Source: Arctopsyche grandis
Lineage: Eukaryota; Arthropoda; Insecta; Trichoptera; Hydropsychidae
Direction: 5' to 3'
Length of the DNA: 64,000 nucleotides
Assembly (NCBI RefSeq): GCF_051622035.1
Contig: NC_135360.1
Coordinates: 33,497,206-33,561,205, forward strand
Notes under the pieces: model-generated
The model's input: only the letters and a program-made list of their open reading frames with translations
The model's database searches: none
What the model was told of the DNA's origin: nothing
Shown: piece after piece, positions 25,341 through 37,993 of the stretch
Numbering within the stretch: position 1 is the first letter of the stretch
How the letters are laid out: each line of letters begins with the position of its first letter
Made by a program: the position numbers and the translations under genes

Positions 25341-26622
25341 TTACAGCGAAGTATCTCGATGTAGAGTAGATTATCTTTCGCGCCGACATTGCTTCTTTAT
25401 CCGCATATGTAATATTCCGGTTGTTTCACGTCGTTGTTTTTAACATTTGTTTCGTTTTATATCTTGTTAACATCCGAGTATTTATTCTATAGCAACTTGA
25501 AAGTGAAAGTAAAGGGAGTGCTACTTAGATAACTCACTCAAGTTGATTATCTCCAGAAGTTCAAGTGTGCGGAAGCGGTCAGTTTCTCGGCTCATTTCCA
25601 CTTTATGTTTTATTTATCGCATTATCATGCTCCATACCGCATGCCTACACGCGCACTTTGAGAAGCACACGTCAAAATCAAAGTCGACTTCTTCTTCCTG
25701 AAGGGATTTGCATAATTGTGGTACGTACGTATGTATTGGGATCGATCGATCTTTCAGATTGTGTTGCGTATGTTACGCAATTGTGCGTCACGACTCTTGA
25801 CAACCGATCACGATCCACTTTATCGCAATACTCACACACCTGACGATCGACAAAGCTCGTGAAAGTTGCATCTATGTATGTATATGTTGCAAAATTTATC
25901 ATTTTTTTTTTTCGGTATTATAAAGTACGTTCGTTTCTGAGGACCAATTTCGACATTTGGGTCACACACTTGGGCATATGAAAGGTCGCACATTAGCTCT
26001 ACTATTGTTGTCCATTTCGGTATAAATCAATCGTTTATAATTGGCATGATTTTACATTGTGTGGTGCAACTGGGGCCGTTTTGCAGAAGTTTTTACGTTG
26101 AAATATTTGATAATGTGTGTTATTATTTTTTACAAGCCTCAGGATTTGTGTGTAGAATGCTTTAATGCACGATTTTTATTTTGTACTAAGAAATTTGAGC
26201 TGATTTACATACATATACGTGGTTTTATAATATGAAACTGAATTTATATTATATCGCATGACAGAATTGTTTTAAATAATAATCCAATAATTTCTTAGAC
26301 ACGTCAAGATGTCATTTAGAAATTTCACTAATACGACAACCATTTTTTTCTCAATAGATAGCACCAACTTTTTTGACACTTCTAACTATGAACGTTTTGC
26401 TTTAATGGTATGAAGTTTTTATCAAAAGAATAAGCTTTTTGATAAATTTAAACTATATTTTATATAAATTTACTAAAATATATAGGTTCTCGTGGCGGTG
26501 GATATATTTTGTATTAATTTAGTAAAATATATAGGTTCGCGAATCATACGAGTATAAAACTTTATAACATTCAAAAAGCATTGCTTTGGCAATGTTTATT
26601 ATATTGCATATATTATAATATA
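25341..26622. other. No recognised gene
   Basis: Mixed-composition sequence. A 92-codon plus-strand frame (25565-25843) overlaps a similar antisense frame and has no recognisable motif. Confidence 0.45.
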
Positions 26623-27090
26623 TTAGCTGAACCTGGCATGCTTTGCAATACCACAATAACGCATGCAATTCCCGTTTTTAGTCGATTTTTTCACAGTAAT
26701 CTTCAACAAATCCTGAAAGTTCCACCGTAATCGGTTCAATGGCTTAGGAGCCTATACGAGACACACAGACAGACATTCAATTTTATATATGTATATACAT
26801 AGATATATTATTTTCGATGATTGTGGCGCATTAGGTACTTCTGTAAAGCCACAATGGTCCTAACTTAAACTTAAATAATTTCGGACAACGACATACAAGA
26901 TTTGTACAAGTAAAATACAATTTTTTTTAAATTACATAAACACGATCACTAGATTTCATATGTTTATAGTTTGTAATAAAAAGCAGGGCTGAAAAGTGAC
27001 TAGACGTTAGTTCACTTGAACCAACACTTGAAACGGAAACGGGAATTGCATGCCTTATTCAAGCATCGAAACGCATGCCGGGTTCAGCTA
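26623..27090. mobile_element. Inverted-repeat-bounded block containing a GCATTAGG hairpin tail
   Basis: TAGCTGAACCTGGCATGC at 26624-26641 is inverted at 27073-27090 with one mismatch. Inside lie GAGACACACAGACAGACATT, common near ends of insect retroelements, and at 26820-26855 a hairpin ATTGTGGC/GCCACAAT with loop GCATTAGG...CTGTAAA. The right end reads GTTCAGCTAG-T, which resembles a Helitron 3' end, but the class is not settled. Confidence 0.45.
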
Positions 27091-27119
27091 GTGTAAAATA
27101 AAAAATTAAAAAAAATAAA

Positions 27120-28176
27120 GTAAAAGCCCAACTTGTCCATATGGACTTTAGCCTAGGGCCCTTGTTATTCAATTTATTTGTAAATGATATTAGTAATAAA
27201 CTGGTCAATTGCCGTTTCTCACTATACGCTGAAGATTTAAAGCTCGATTCTGAACGTTCTTGTGAGCTTTTACAAGATGATCTTAATGCTCTTCATGATT
27301 GGTCGTTAAGCAACTGTTTACCTCTTAGTGTCTCCAAGTGCAAGGTTATGTGTTACTCCAGATCCAGATCCACCCCCGATCGTACCGATCTTGGGGTTGC
27401 ATTCCAGAGTGACCTAAATTTCTCTGTTCATATCGACTCTGTGTGTTGCTCTGCCTCACGAATGCTTGGGTTTGTCTTTTGTAATTCTCGACACTACCAT
27501 AATCCCACTGTTTTGAGATTGCTGTACAATGCTCTAGTTAGGAGTATCTTGGAATACGCCTCTATGATCTGGAATTGTAAAGCTTGAACTTTTCCAAAGA
27601 CGATTTCTCAGACTGCTTTATAAGGAGTAATATGGGATTTACCCATACTTATTTCCTTCGAAATTCGTCATGGGTATGGTCGGCTACACTTCTCTTGACC
27701 ACAGGAGGAGTGTTGCCCTCATTAAGTTCTTGTTTTCCATATTTAGAGGCTGTATCTCCTGTCAGTCTATCCTGGCTGAGTTGGGCCTTCATGCTCCAGA
27801 GAGTGTGATATGGACCTGCCATCGTCCCCTTTTTCACACTCCTTTGGCTAGAAATGTGGCTTTTAGTTATTCTCCCATTCCTCGCGGCCTCCGTTTCTTA
27901 AATTTACTGGATGGTGCCATTGACATTTGTCACGTCTCTCTTCATTCTCTGCACCACTTCCTAAGTTATGGAGGTTGCGACCATTTAGAAAGGTTGAGTT
28001 AGTGTTTTTAATTATGATTTTATTATGATTTCATGTTTTATTTAGTTATCTTTTCCTTATGTAATTTGTATATTTGTATATATAATATGTTTATTTAACT
28101 TGTATTTTTTCCTTTTGTACTTCTTAATCTTTTTAGCACACTCGTCGCTTTGGAGCAATCTGTTAGACGAGTGTGC
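27120..28176 (+). mobile_element. 5'-truncated CR1/Jockey-like LINE with ACTCGTC 3' hairpin
   Basis: Plus-strand reverse transcriptase remains: SLGPLLFNLFVNDISNKL, YAEDLKL in place of the catalytic YADD, then ALHDWSLSNCLPLSVSKCKV. After a deletion it continues DLGVAFQSDLNFSVHID and LLYNALVRSILEYASMIW. A shifted frame (27670-28002) gives the C-terminus: LDHRRSVALIKFLFSIFRG, LGLHAPESV, LPRGLRFLNLL-like. The 3' UTR ends in a perfect 11-bp hairpin, GCACACTCGTC (28136-28146) with GACGAGTGTGC (28166-28176), around loop GCTTTGGAGCAATCTGTTA. The element is inactive. Confidence 0.85.
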
Positions 28177-29089
28177 TTTCCACGTTCCAATCGCTTTGAA
28201 TACCCAAGCTCTAACCACATTGACACCGAGTCGATGCAATACATCGGTGCGAATGCGAATTGCATCATCAAATCCGCCGATTTCAAATATCCGGCGCGTC
28301 ACATCCGCATTCCGTTGGCGAACTTTTGAACCTCACTTTTAGCGTCATAATTGCACAATTACGCAAATGCGCCCACACGTTTGCGACGCGCAGGGTCGGA
28401 AACAAATTGGCATTAAGTCAAATTGCGAGATCAATCTCGTGGCGGTGGGTCGTAATGAGCTGTCGGTTAAATGAGGGCCGCCATTTTGATCAATGGACGC
28501 CGACGAAACGCCATTGAAATCGCTCCTATGCAATGGGAAATGGATAATGATGCACGGATGATTGAAATCGCACCGACTGACCCTGGATTATAGTTTTGAT
28601 AATGTCAGTAATGACTTTTGAACGGATCGATGTTAATTATGTTTGTGTACCTACATACATACGTTAGAAGGTACATGTTATATTATATATCCGTTTCCAT
28701 ACTAATAAACTTATGAAGAGAACCCCGACGATTAAAACAAGAAGTCTATAAAATTATAAAAAGACATTACAATTGTCTTAAGATTAACCTCTTTGCGTAT
28801 AACAATATCACTTATCTGAGAGATTATACTCACAGATTCCAAAAAATGAATTAGTAACTTCTTGTATGTAACTTAAGCCTTTTTTAAAAAAGAAATGATG
28901 ATTTCCTTAAAATAATAAATTTTGTAGTTCTTTCTTTTTTTTAAAGTGAGTTTATCTTTTGTATTTTCTCTTGTTTGCTTTATTTTCGTCTATTTTGAGT
29001 GGTTAATATTTTCTTTTCGTTTTTTTTTATATTGAGTTTTATTTTTTCATTATCTTATTTAATATTTAATATTATATTATTTAATATTA
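28177..29089. other. CpG-containing, GC-richer block, no recognised gene
   Basis: From 28177 to about 28560 the sequence is clearly richer in GC and CpG than its surroundings (for example GGCGCGTCACATCCGC). Several overlapping frames are open on both strands, none with a recognisable motif. It may be a regulatory or promoter-type block, or an older element. The rest to 29089 is AT-rich. Confidence 0.35.
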
Positions 29090-29610
29090 GCCAGCAGTTT
29101 GGCTTAATGGTAGCGTATATAATTAGCACCACTGAGACAGAAGGTTCGAATCGTCAAACTGCTGGTTAGGTTTGGGGGTTTTGTGACTCCAAATCGATCG
29201 TTTCTATATTAGAGTTTGCCAATTTTATCTGATCATTGCTGAAACGGTTCCTGAAAAATTGGTATTAGATCATTTCCTGTTGTCACAAAAATCTGTCTGT
29301 GTATAATTTGTAATAATTATGCACAGTAATCTGAAATCTATAGATATCTCTATAGACATCTCTATAATTTCGTATTTATTATATATATAAAAATTGTACA
29401 CAAAAATCTAAAAATAACCCATAGATGTTTCTATGATTATTCTTTCTGATTAATTGTTATATGCTATATATTCTGATTGTATATATATTATTGTATTTCT
29501 GATTTCTGATTGTTTATGTATTCTGTATTTGGTTATCGTACGCCCGTCGCATTGGAGCGATCTGTAATGACGAGTGTATATTGAGTGTAATAATAAAAAT
29601 AAAAATAAAA
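29090..29610 (+). mobile_element. SINE S4: shared SINE core with a LINE-type ACTCGTC tail
   Basis: Head GCCAGCAGTTTGGCTTAATG with B box GGTTCGAATCG. The core GTGACTCCAAATCGATCGTT then AGAGTTTGCCAATTTTATCT matches the other SINEs. The 3' end instead matches the LINE at 27120-28176: CCCGTC, loop GCATTGGAGCGATCTGTAAT, GACGAGTGT, then an AATAAAAATAAAA tail. This is the only copy here with that tail. Confidence 0.8.
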
Positions 29611-32600
29611 TTTGTATTTCTGTACTTTGTATTGTATGATTATCAAATTCCTTGAATCCATTGGATTTGCCACCTTTTCCAAGTATACTTAAATATATAA
29701 ATAAATGCTTTATTTAATCAAAATTATTAGTAAGATTGAATGATTGCGAAAATTTTTATAATTACGTTAATTTGTGCCAAATTTCAAACTATTATTCAAA
29801 AATTATCGTATCGCTTGAGAAAATTGGATGGTGTGATTCCTGTATTACTCAAAACGTCATTGCTGTGTGAGATAATAATAGGTAGATTGTTTAAATTGCT
29901 ATAAACTTATATTAAATAATAAATAAATATTATTTATATACATACATATATTTTTTCACCAGTTGCCGTTGTTGTTAAATTTTTAATTAATAAAGTTTTT
30001 AATCCAATATAAAATAAAATTCTTACCAGTGTTCTAACGTTGTATTTAAGTATATAAAATAAATAAATAATTCTCTAATTATTTTCTTCTCTGACAATAT
30101 TGCTTGTCACCCGCTACACCTGCCTAGTTACGTCTCTGCGTTTCAACATTGAACTCGAATTCATAGCTAACAAGACATGTATGCCGAGAAAACGCTGATT
30201 CAATCGGTAGAATGTTCGCAAAAATTATTCGATTAAAACATCGGAAACAATTCTTGCTGAATACCGACAATTTGCAAATGAAACAAGACGTTTAAAGTGT
30301 CAAAATGCATTCTAACAAGAAAAATGTTGCATTAATTTTTAGATCCGAGTTTTTTGTTGATTCGAACCGGTCGATCGATCATGCAAATCGTCTAGACGTT
30401 TTTGCGATTTGAAAAACGGATTTTTTGGCAAAAAGTCGATTAATTTTGCAACGAAGCGCGATTTTCGATTGTGCAGAAATTTCACACGTTTCGATGGACG
30501 GATCGCGGAAATGCATTTTTTAATAAGCTTCAACGTTGTAAAGTAAAGAGCTTTTGAGCTTAAAGTAAAAGTATTCAAGTGTGTAATTGAAAAGTTTCAT
30601 TTAAAATATGCTAGGTATAATTTTGAAATAATAAATTCATAGTTGTTGCAAAAATTTTATACACTCGTACTATATGGAATTATTTTATATTGAAAAAAAT
30701 AAATAAAAAAACGTATAGTGGTCTTTCTCAATAATTAGATTCTCAGCGATACGTTTTCATTATAATTAATTAAACGAATCAAAGGTGCAACGAGTAAAAT
30801 ACACTCAAATATGAAGGAAAAAAAAGTAAACTTGCAACATTGACACCACTTTTGCCGCTTACAATTGCATTTCAAAACAATGCAATTGTTTCGCGTACAC
30901 ACTGCGTTTTATTGCATTATTATTGCACTGTTTTTTTTTACGTTTAAATGCGTAATATAAGATTGAGGAAATTTTAGATTTGTACTACACTTGTTTTATT
31001 GCATATAAAAAATATCTTATCTCTTTATTTAAATGTTGTTTTGGTCTGTTAATTTCAGAAATATGTATGTACGTTCGATGAAAGTTTATACTTTTGTAAG
31101 ATATGAGTCAGATATTGCTCTTAAAACTAGATTTCACTTTTTATTAACCCTTGTAAAACTTTAATACTACAATCGATTCACTTTTAGAGATTATTTTATA
31201 GTTTAAAATTTAAACTGTTTTAAACAGTAAATAATGGTGGAAATATTTATGATGGTTATCTTATATATAATATGTACTTATGTAAAAATAATCTATAAAT
31301 TGTTAATAGATTCCGACTTTTTTATAGATGGACGTGACTAGATTTTGTGTCGACTTTGATGAATAGCTCAGCTTTCAACCAGTTAATACGTATGATATAA
31401 GAAGTAATTGCTCATAAAAGTCATAAAATGAACTCGATTGATTTAGTGGAATACATTATGTTATATAATAATTTAAAATAGCACTTAGCGAAGAGATGTA
31501 GAAAAATAAATATAAATTACTGCCATATTACGTGTAGACAAGTACTATTATGAGTCAGAATGAACATAACTTAACATTTCAAATAAATAAATTAAAAACT
31601 GCGACTTATACGGACATTTTCCAGTAATATATAGGAGTATAAATTTTTACATTATTTACCATATAATTTTTTATTATTTCATATGAAATAACCAGCCATA
31701 TATGCAATTTTTATTTTTGAAGGAAAGATTTTTAAGGTAATACTTTCAATATTGCAGATAAACATCATACAGATTTATGTATATGAAGATGATGTTGTAA
31801 CTAATTCCTTTTATACGTGTTGATTCATACTCAATTTTTTTCTGATAGAATAGCAGTGAGATCCTATCCATTTTAATAACCCACTCGTATCTTCTAATAA
31901 ACATAAAGATCAAAATTTAAAATTGTAAAGACAGAAAGATGCTATCGGAAGATCTGATTTAATACAGTTTCCACAAGGAGCAGAACCATTAAAACAATTT
32001 TGAAACTAGCAAAGAGTATACTCACCACTTTGAAGATAACCAAGTCAAATTCGTTTTACATTAAATTCGATCAGATTAAAATCTAACAATCATTCATCAT
32101 CGCCTGCACACGCGAGATGTGTTGACCCGAAATGTCAGCAAATTCATTCACAACATGTCGTCGATTGATCAATGATTTGTATACCAAAAAAATAACCCCT
32201 ACACAATCGAGTCTTTAAGCTCACATTATTATACGAATGGTATTGCACAATGTTTGTTTACGGTTTTGTTATACGTTCGAGATCTCGTTCGACCTTTTTG
32301 CCGTGTTGAAGTACAAAGTTTCACGACTTTGTCCGAGTGAATGTCGGTAGCTGGGATATGCTCCTAGGAATTTAAGGTATACAATAATAATGTGTATAGG
32401 TTGGTGTCAAGTCGGTCACGAAGTACCATAAATACGATATTTACCTTCGAATACCGATGCATATCCGAAAATTATGTGCGTTTGAGTGTTTTATTGTCGG
32501 CGTATGCAATTTTTGATTGATTTCGGGTCAGTTCGTTTGACCCAGTGTTTTAATGGTTTGGTGTTCTATACAGAGTAAGTGGCTCTCGTTGATGGTTAGA

Positions 32601-34916
32601 AGAAAGGCATCGAATATGCGGAAATGTTGGGAAAATATAATAAACGGAAACTCTCAGTTCAGAGTAAGTTTTCTTCTTCTGGAGATTTGAATCTTTCAAC
32701 TTAGGTCAAAGCCTTTGCTTCTAACACGTTTCTAATTTTGCTAACTCTTGTTAATTCGAAAATACATAAGTATAGCTTAAAATAGCAACAACGTAAATGG
32801 TGAGTTTTGATCAATAAATGGTCAGTAACTTAATCGAAAATTTAATGTTATTTGTGTAATATATATTTATGTACATATGTAGATAAAAAGTAAGTGTTCA
32901 GTAAACCGCTTATTGTTTTGAGTATTTTTTGACAAACAGACAATAATTAAGCAATCAATGACCTATAATATAACTTACTGATCATCGATTTACTGACCAA
33001 ATAAACACAGGCCGTTTAAAATCTCTATAAAGGTCAGTCGAAACTTAAATCACTTTGAAGTACATCTATACAAACATATGTGAAAAGTTATGATAAGACT
33101 TTTCATTGTATTAATTTTCGATTTATGTATTGATATTTCAGGTCAGTATTTATTTTAACAGTCAATAAGCACATATGTATTGAATTATCAATTGAAATGA
33201 GAAAAGGTTATATATTTATATATTAAATTGCTAGGATTATTTTAAACAAACTTAAAATTATATTTATACTAACCAAAATTATATACATATATGTAATATA
33301 TGCTGACGAAAACAAATATAATTCTTATTCTCTTATGGAAGCCATTGTGGCGCATTTCGTTCTTTCAAACTAATGTTTAAATAAATATTATACTCGCTTT
33401 ATATTCAATGTGAAACCAGAATAGGATTTTAGGATTTTATTTATTCTTTTATTTGATTTTTTCACCTTATCATCATTTTTATGTACTATTTTTTTATCAT
33501 GTTTTTATTGCTTTTTTTTATGCATGTTATCGTATTTTATTTTTGTGGTCTTTTCTTTTTAAAATGTAGCCCATTGTGGCGCATTAGGTTCTTCCTGTAA
33601 TGCCACAATGATCCAAAACTATAAATGAATAATTATTGAAAATTTGATATACGTATACAAATATGTACATATATACTGTTATTTCACTAAAATACTGGCT
33701 GTTTTAATGCATAACATAAATTATTTTATTTATAGGTAAAATAATAATTCAAGTCAATAGTCAAGTCTAAACTTTAAACGTTTGGAAAATATTATTGAGA
33801 ATTAGAATGAAAAGTGAAAATGAAAAATTTTGAATAAAAATAATGGATATAATAATAGGTCAATGGGAAAATATACATATATAGAGAGATTTTACAAATG
33901 AAAGTTTGGCCATATAGAAAGATTAAGATAAAAAAAAGTGTTGGAAATGTTGATAATAAGCAACACAATGTTTATTGATTATAAACACGATGAACAGACA
34001 AATAGATAAAAACAATATTTGAAAGATGGCTATAAAGATTTTGCACCTGAAGAATTAGCCCAATAGTTAAATAGTTAATTCACGACCTTGAACCCAAAAC
34101 AGTTAAACTTAAACCTGATCAATATATTCAACAGACAATAACAACATTAACCTTACATAGACAGTCGACAAAAAAATTGCAGATAAAGTAGCCAGATATA
34201 ATCAGATCGGACGCAAATTTCTCGCAACACTTTTTTCTGCAATAGAAATTAAGATCGCTCAAGCAGATACCGTTAAGGTTAACCGACCGCATCTGAGCAC
34301 TCAGCATCTATTTAACCCAATAAAAATTTTACATACGAAAAAAATTACACAACGTTAGTAACCCCATTACACGCCCTCTGCGATGCAATAAATAAATATA
34401 CGAAAACTACTCGTGAAATAAAATCATCCGAGTATGGTCGCACGCATAACAGGTGTCCTGGGCATCAGCCTCGCTCCAAATTCATCATTATCTCAGAAAC
34501 CGAATTCTTAATTAATGGTACTTGTTGTGAAGTTGCACGCAAGTATGTGGGCGTCCCGGCGAAAGTTGCGTAACGTTCTCTGATTGATACTCTCCGGTGT
34601 AAGGCCAAAGAAAAAAAAATAATAAAAACAAAAATGAAATAACCTGTTGACTGTCAATGCCATGTCCATAAACCGGTCGTGGTAAGAGTGGACGAAATTA
34701 TTGGTCATTGGACAAGGTCAGGCTCTGATCGGATTTCATGTCTCGCCGATTAATATTTCTGTGTATTTTTCAGGGCTGTGGAGTCGTTAAAAAAACGACT
34801 CCGACTCCGACATTTTCCCACAATCCGACCCCACCTCCAGCTCCGATTACAAAAAAAAAATATATTTGAATATATCTGGGGTATTAATACAGGTATTGAA
34901 TATTGTAAATCAGTAA
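29611..34916. other. About 5 kb without a recognised gene
   Basis: AT-rich sequence. A hairpin tail CATTGTGGC/GCCACAATG lies at 33572-33610 (listed separately), with a partial sister at 33338-33365. Around 32100-32600 and 34240-34740 there are less AT-rich stretches without coding signal. A 79-codon minus-strand frame at 30339-30578 shows no recognisable motif. Confidence 0.5.
33571..33640 (+). mobile_element. Retroelement 3' tail with CATTGTGGC hairpin
   Basis: CATTGTGGC (33572-33580) pairs with GCCACAATG (33602-33610) around loop GCATTAGG...CCTGTAAT, followed by AAATGAATAATT. A degenerate relative is at 40217-40285 and a closer one at 26820-26855. No coding part is attached. Confidence 0.65.
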
Positions 34917-35455
34917 CCTTTTGATTGCTAATTTCCAACTAGAATTATTTAGAAAGCAGGTATAAAAATTGTAGCTAGTACAAACAAACCCTAGATAACT
35001 ACAGTAGAGGATTTCGAGCTTTGTAAAGGTGTGTTTAGACTCTCTAATATATTTTGCAACAATATAAAATGAACAAAGTAAGTCTATTAATGAATGTATC
35101 TTTCCAAAACTATGTAGGTCCATCTTATTCAATGTCGTTAAAATGTAATTCTCACCATATAAATGTCAAGCCATAATCTAAAATACTCAGCAGTTAGGGA
35201 TTTCCATCGGGTAATTCTGCTATGGTTTATAAATTCAAAAATTCCAGTGTAAATGAGTCTTTACAAGCGTTGACAAATGAATGACACGACCTATGTTCAA
35301 TGAATTTTTTTTTTTCAATGCTACCTTTAAAGGCTAAGCAGGTAGTATTCTTGTTTACTTTGTATAATACATGCTCAATATACAACGCCTATCGGCGATT
35401 TGCCAGCCCATAAACTACGCCCTACGCCGATCGGCGTAGGTCAGCATTCAAAGGG
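34917..35455 (-). mobile_element. TTAA-type MITE, family 2, copy 2
   Basis: About 539 bp, inverted relative to the copy at 4983. The ends are imperfect inverted repeats: TAACCTTTTGATTGCTAA on the left, and TTAGCCCTTTGAATGCTGAC when the right end is read on the minus strand. Flanking GTAA and CTAA look like decayed TTAA. It keeps a minus-strand open frame (KIHSLIDLLCSFYIVAKYI) also seen in copy 1. Confidence 0.65.
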
Positions 35456-36549
35456 CTAATTAAATCATTAATTTTAATTAAATTTATTTTCTTTCAAATT
35501 TAAATTTTATTTTCATGAATAAATACATGAACTAATAAAATTAGGTATTTTTCAAATATCAATTTGACCTAAGCACGAGGAAAATATGAATATAGAAACA
35601 CTGCGTCTCAAATATGTATACATTGGGTATTGATGAGAACATCTTAAGTATTATAATTAAATATTCATATAGTCTCCTAATACATCATCAAGTAAAAATA
35701 TAAATGTGATTTAAACGTGTAAGTGAGATCACATTTATGACAATTTATATATATGTATGTAGATATGTATATAGTCCACTAATATCACGAAAAGTTATAG
35801 AAAAATTTGACATTCATGACCAGTTTGAATGGAATTTTGTTAAAAAGTTTCGGATACAATAAAGATTTCTGATGTTTATTCATAAAATGAGTGTATTATT
35901 TGTGGAAAACTCTCGGACTGTTGCCATGAATCATCTTTTTTCATGTCTTATTTGTGTGTGTGTGTGTGTGTGCGTGTATATGTTTGGGTTTTTCCTCATT
36001 GTTCCCACAAGTTAACCTTAACTTTCTCTCTGTGCTTTTGTGATTTAAAGTGTCAAGCATATGTATGTCTTCGTGTTTTCATGATGTTGAAAATTCGTCC
36101 TTGATGTTCAATTCTGCAATGAATTTCAGGTGATCTTTCTCTTGTCTGCATATTATTTACAACGCACTTATTTATGTCGCGGAGTGAATGTAAAGTGTCA
36201 CACATAAGGATTACTTTCCGTTCTTGAGCTTTTTTATTATTATTTTTAGCATGTTTGAACTTGAGAGTGACGGATTGCAACTACGAAAAGATACGTTTTA
36301 TCGAATGGTTTTTGAAAAGAAAATTTTAAAAGGAACAGCTGGAATTTGTTCTAAATAGCCGATTCCGTCAGATGAAGCTTCAAAGTATATTTTGTCGTGA
36401 AATGATTTAAATCAGAATACAATTGAAATATTTAACTAAATTCTACTCGCTATGTTTTAATTATTTTTGTGGAAATCGGAGGTACGTTTATAAAATCTAT
36501 ACATCTAAAATGTTACGAAGTTGGGAAGACATTCGTGTACATTCGAATT
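35456..36549. other. No recognised gene
   Basis: AT-rich with a (GT)n tract near 35951-35972. A 75-codon minus-strand frame at 36053-36280 has no recognisable motif. Confidence 0.5.
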
Positions 36550-36955
36550 ATATTTTATCCAGGAAAACCTAACAAATAGACCCCAATGCGCCTTACTGGC
36601 CAATTACAAACAATACAGCATTTTTATTATACAAGACGCTGAATTATGAGACACTGAAAACTCGCAATTAACGAGACATCTATGAATGGTACATACATTT
36701 TATTGTACATTAATCATACTCAATTAGTGGTGACATAGTAGGTAGGAAGGTTTTAGCCAATTTTTAATCGGGAAACGTTTCAACAATGAAATCAGAGAAA
36801 ATTGACAAACTCTGATAGGAAACGATCGACCTGGAGGCATAAATATCCATAAATATCTGACCAGAAGCACTACAGATATACTCAGAAAAATTATTTTCAA
36901 TCGAGGTCAGCTCATGGGATCAAACCCGGCGCCTCTCGGTGTTAAGTATTAAGAT
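36550..36955 (-). mobile_element. tRNA-derived SINE S5 (head truncated)
   Basis: Minus-strand copy. Its 3' tail hairpin (AGGAAAACC with a GCATTGGGG-type loop and GGCCAGTAAGGC) comes first on the plus strand. The core GATCGTTTCC...AGAGTTTGTCAATT and the B-box region with GGTTTGATCCC follow. The very 5' end of the head is missing. Confidence 0.8.
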
Positions 36956-37001
36956 TCGGGTATTAAGCTTAAGAGGGCTGAATACCCGAATATATGGATG
37001 C

Positions 37002-37331
37002 GGTGCATCCGCTCTAAAATCGCCAGACAAATTGAACGACAGATTAACGGACGGCTGCTTTAAATGCAATTCTCGTCCTCTCGAATGATAGATTGCACAT
37101 CAGATGACGGGTAACCTTTCGATAAGTTCCGAATCTTGCCTTATTAAACTCGCCAGAAAAATCCAACTCAATTTTAATAATTACCATTTTAAGAATTGCA
37201 TCTGTGCACATCGAAAGGTTACTCGTCATCTGATGTGCAATCTATCATTCGAGAAAACGAGAATTACGTTTAAAACTGCCGTTCTGTTAATCTGTCGTTC
37301 GTTTATCTGGCGATTTTAGAGCGGATGCACC
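37002..37331. mobile_element. 330-bp foldback element with about 125-bp inverted arms
   Basis: The left arm starts GGTGCATCCGCTCTAAAATC and runs past GATTGCACATCAGATGACG. The right arm is its complement, ending GATTTTAGAGCGGATGCACC. The arms differ at scattered positions, and the unpaired middle is about 80 bp (Asn/Ile-type AT-rich sequence). There is no coding capacity, so it is a foldback or MITE-like element. A target duplication could not be fixed. Confidence 0.75.
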
Positions 37332-37345
37332 AAACCCTAATATAT

Positions 37346-37352
<7 letters not shown>

Positions 37353-37418
<66 letters not shown>
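37353..37418. repeat. (TA)n microsatellite
   Basis: About 65 bp of TA repeat, starting just after the foldback element with a short CA run in front. Confidence 0.95.
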
Positions 37419-37420
<2 letters not shown>

Positions 37421-37993
37421 GTAAATGCGACAATATATATCATCAATATATACATATGCATATTGAGTGAATGCGAGAGTTGCGCTTCGACCAGATAATA
37501 CCTATTTTAAATCGACAAAATCGAGGTTTCGTATTCTCCAGTTTTCTCCTCCGAAACTGGACCAATTTTATACCAATTTAAATACCAAGGACTCTATAGA
37601 TACGCTGGACTCTTTTCGTGGGTGTAAAAACGAGACAATTTTATAGATGTTTGGCGGCTCCTAGATCCTATAAAAAATAATTAATCAAAAAAATAAAAAG
37701 ATAGAAACATGCCTATGGTGAATATCCATAGCATATTAAAAAATAATTTCTCTAGTGCCATAATTGAGGAAGGGAGAAGTGTAATACGTTTGTATGGCCA
37801 AGGCTTAATGACCGAGCTATGTATGCTGCTAGCTATATGAATACATATATATTAGACTATCTATCTAAATGTTTGTTATATTAAATTATTTTATAAATAT
37901 GTATTTATGATCGTAGTACTATTTCATAACATATGATGCTATACTATAATCGTATTATCAAACTAATGACACACACACACTTGACCTTGAACG

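Noticed and set aside
25565..25902. 92-codon plus-strand and 74-codon minus-strand frames
   Set aside because: They overlap antisense to each other and contain no recognisable domain.
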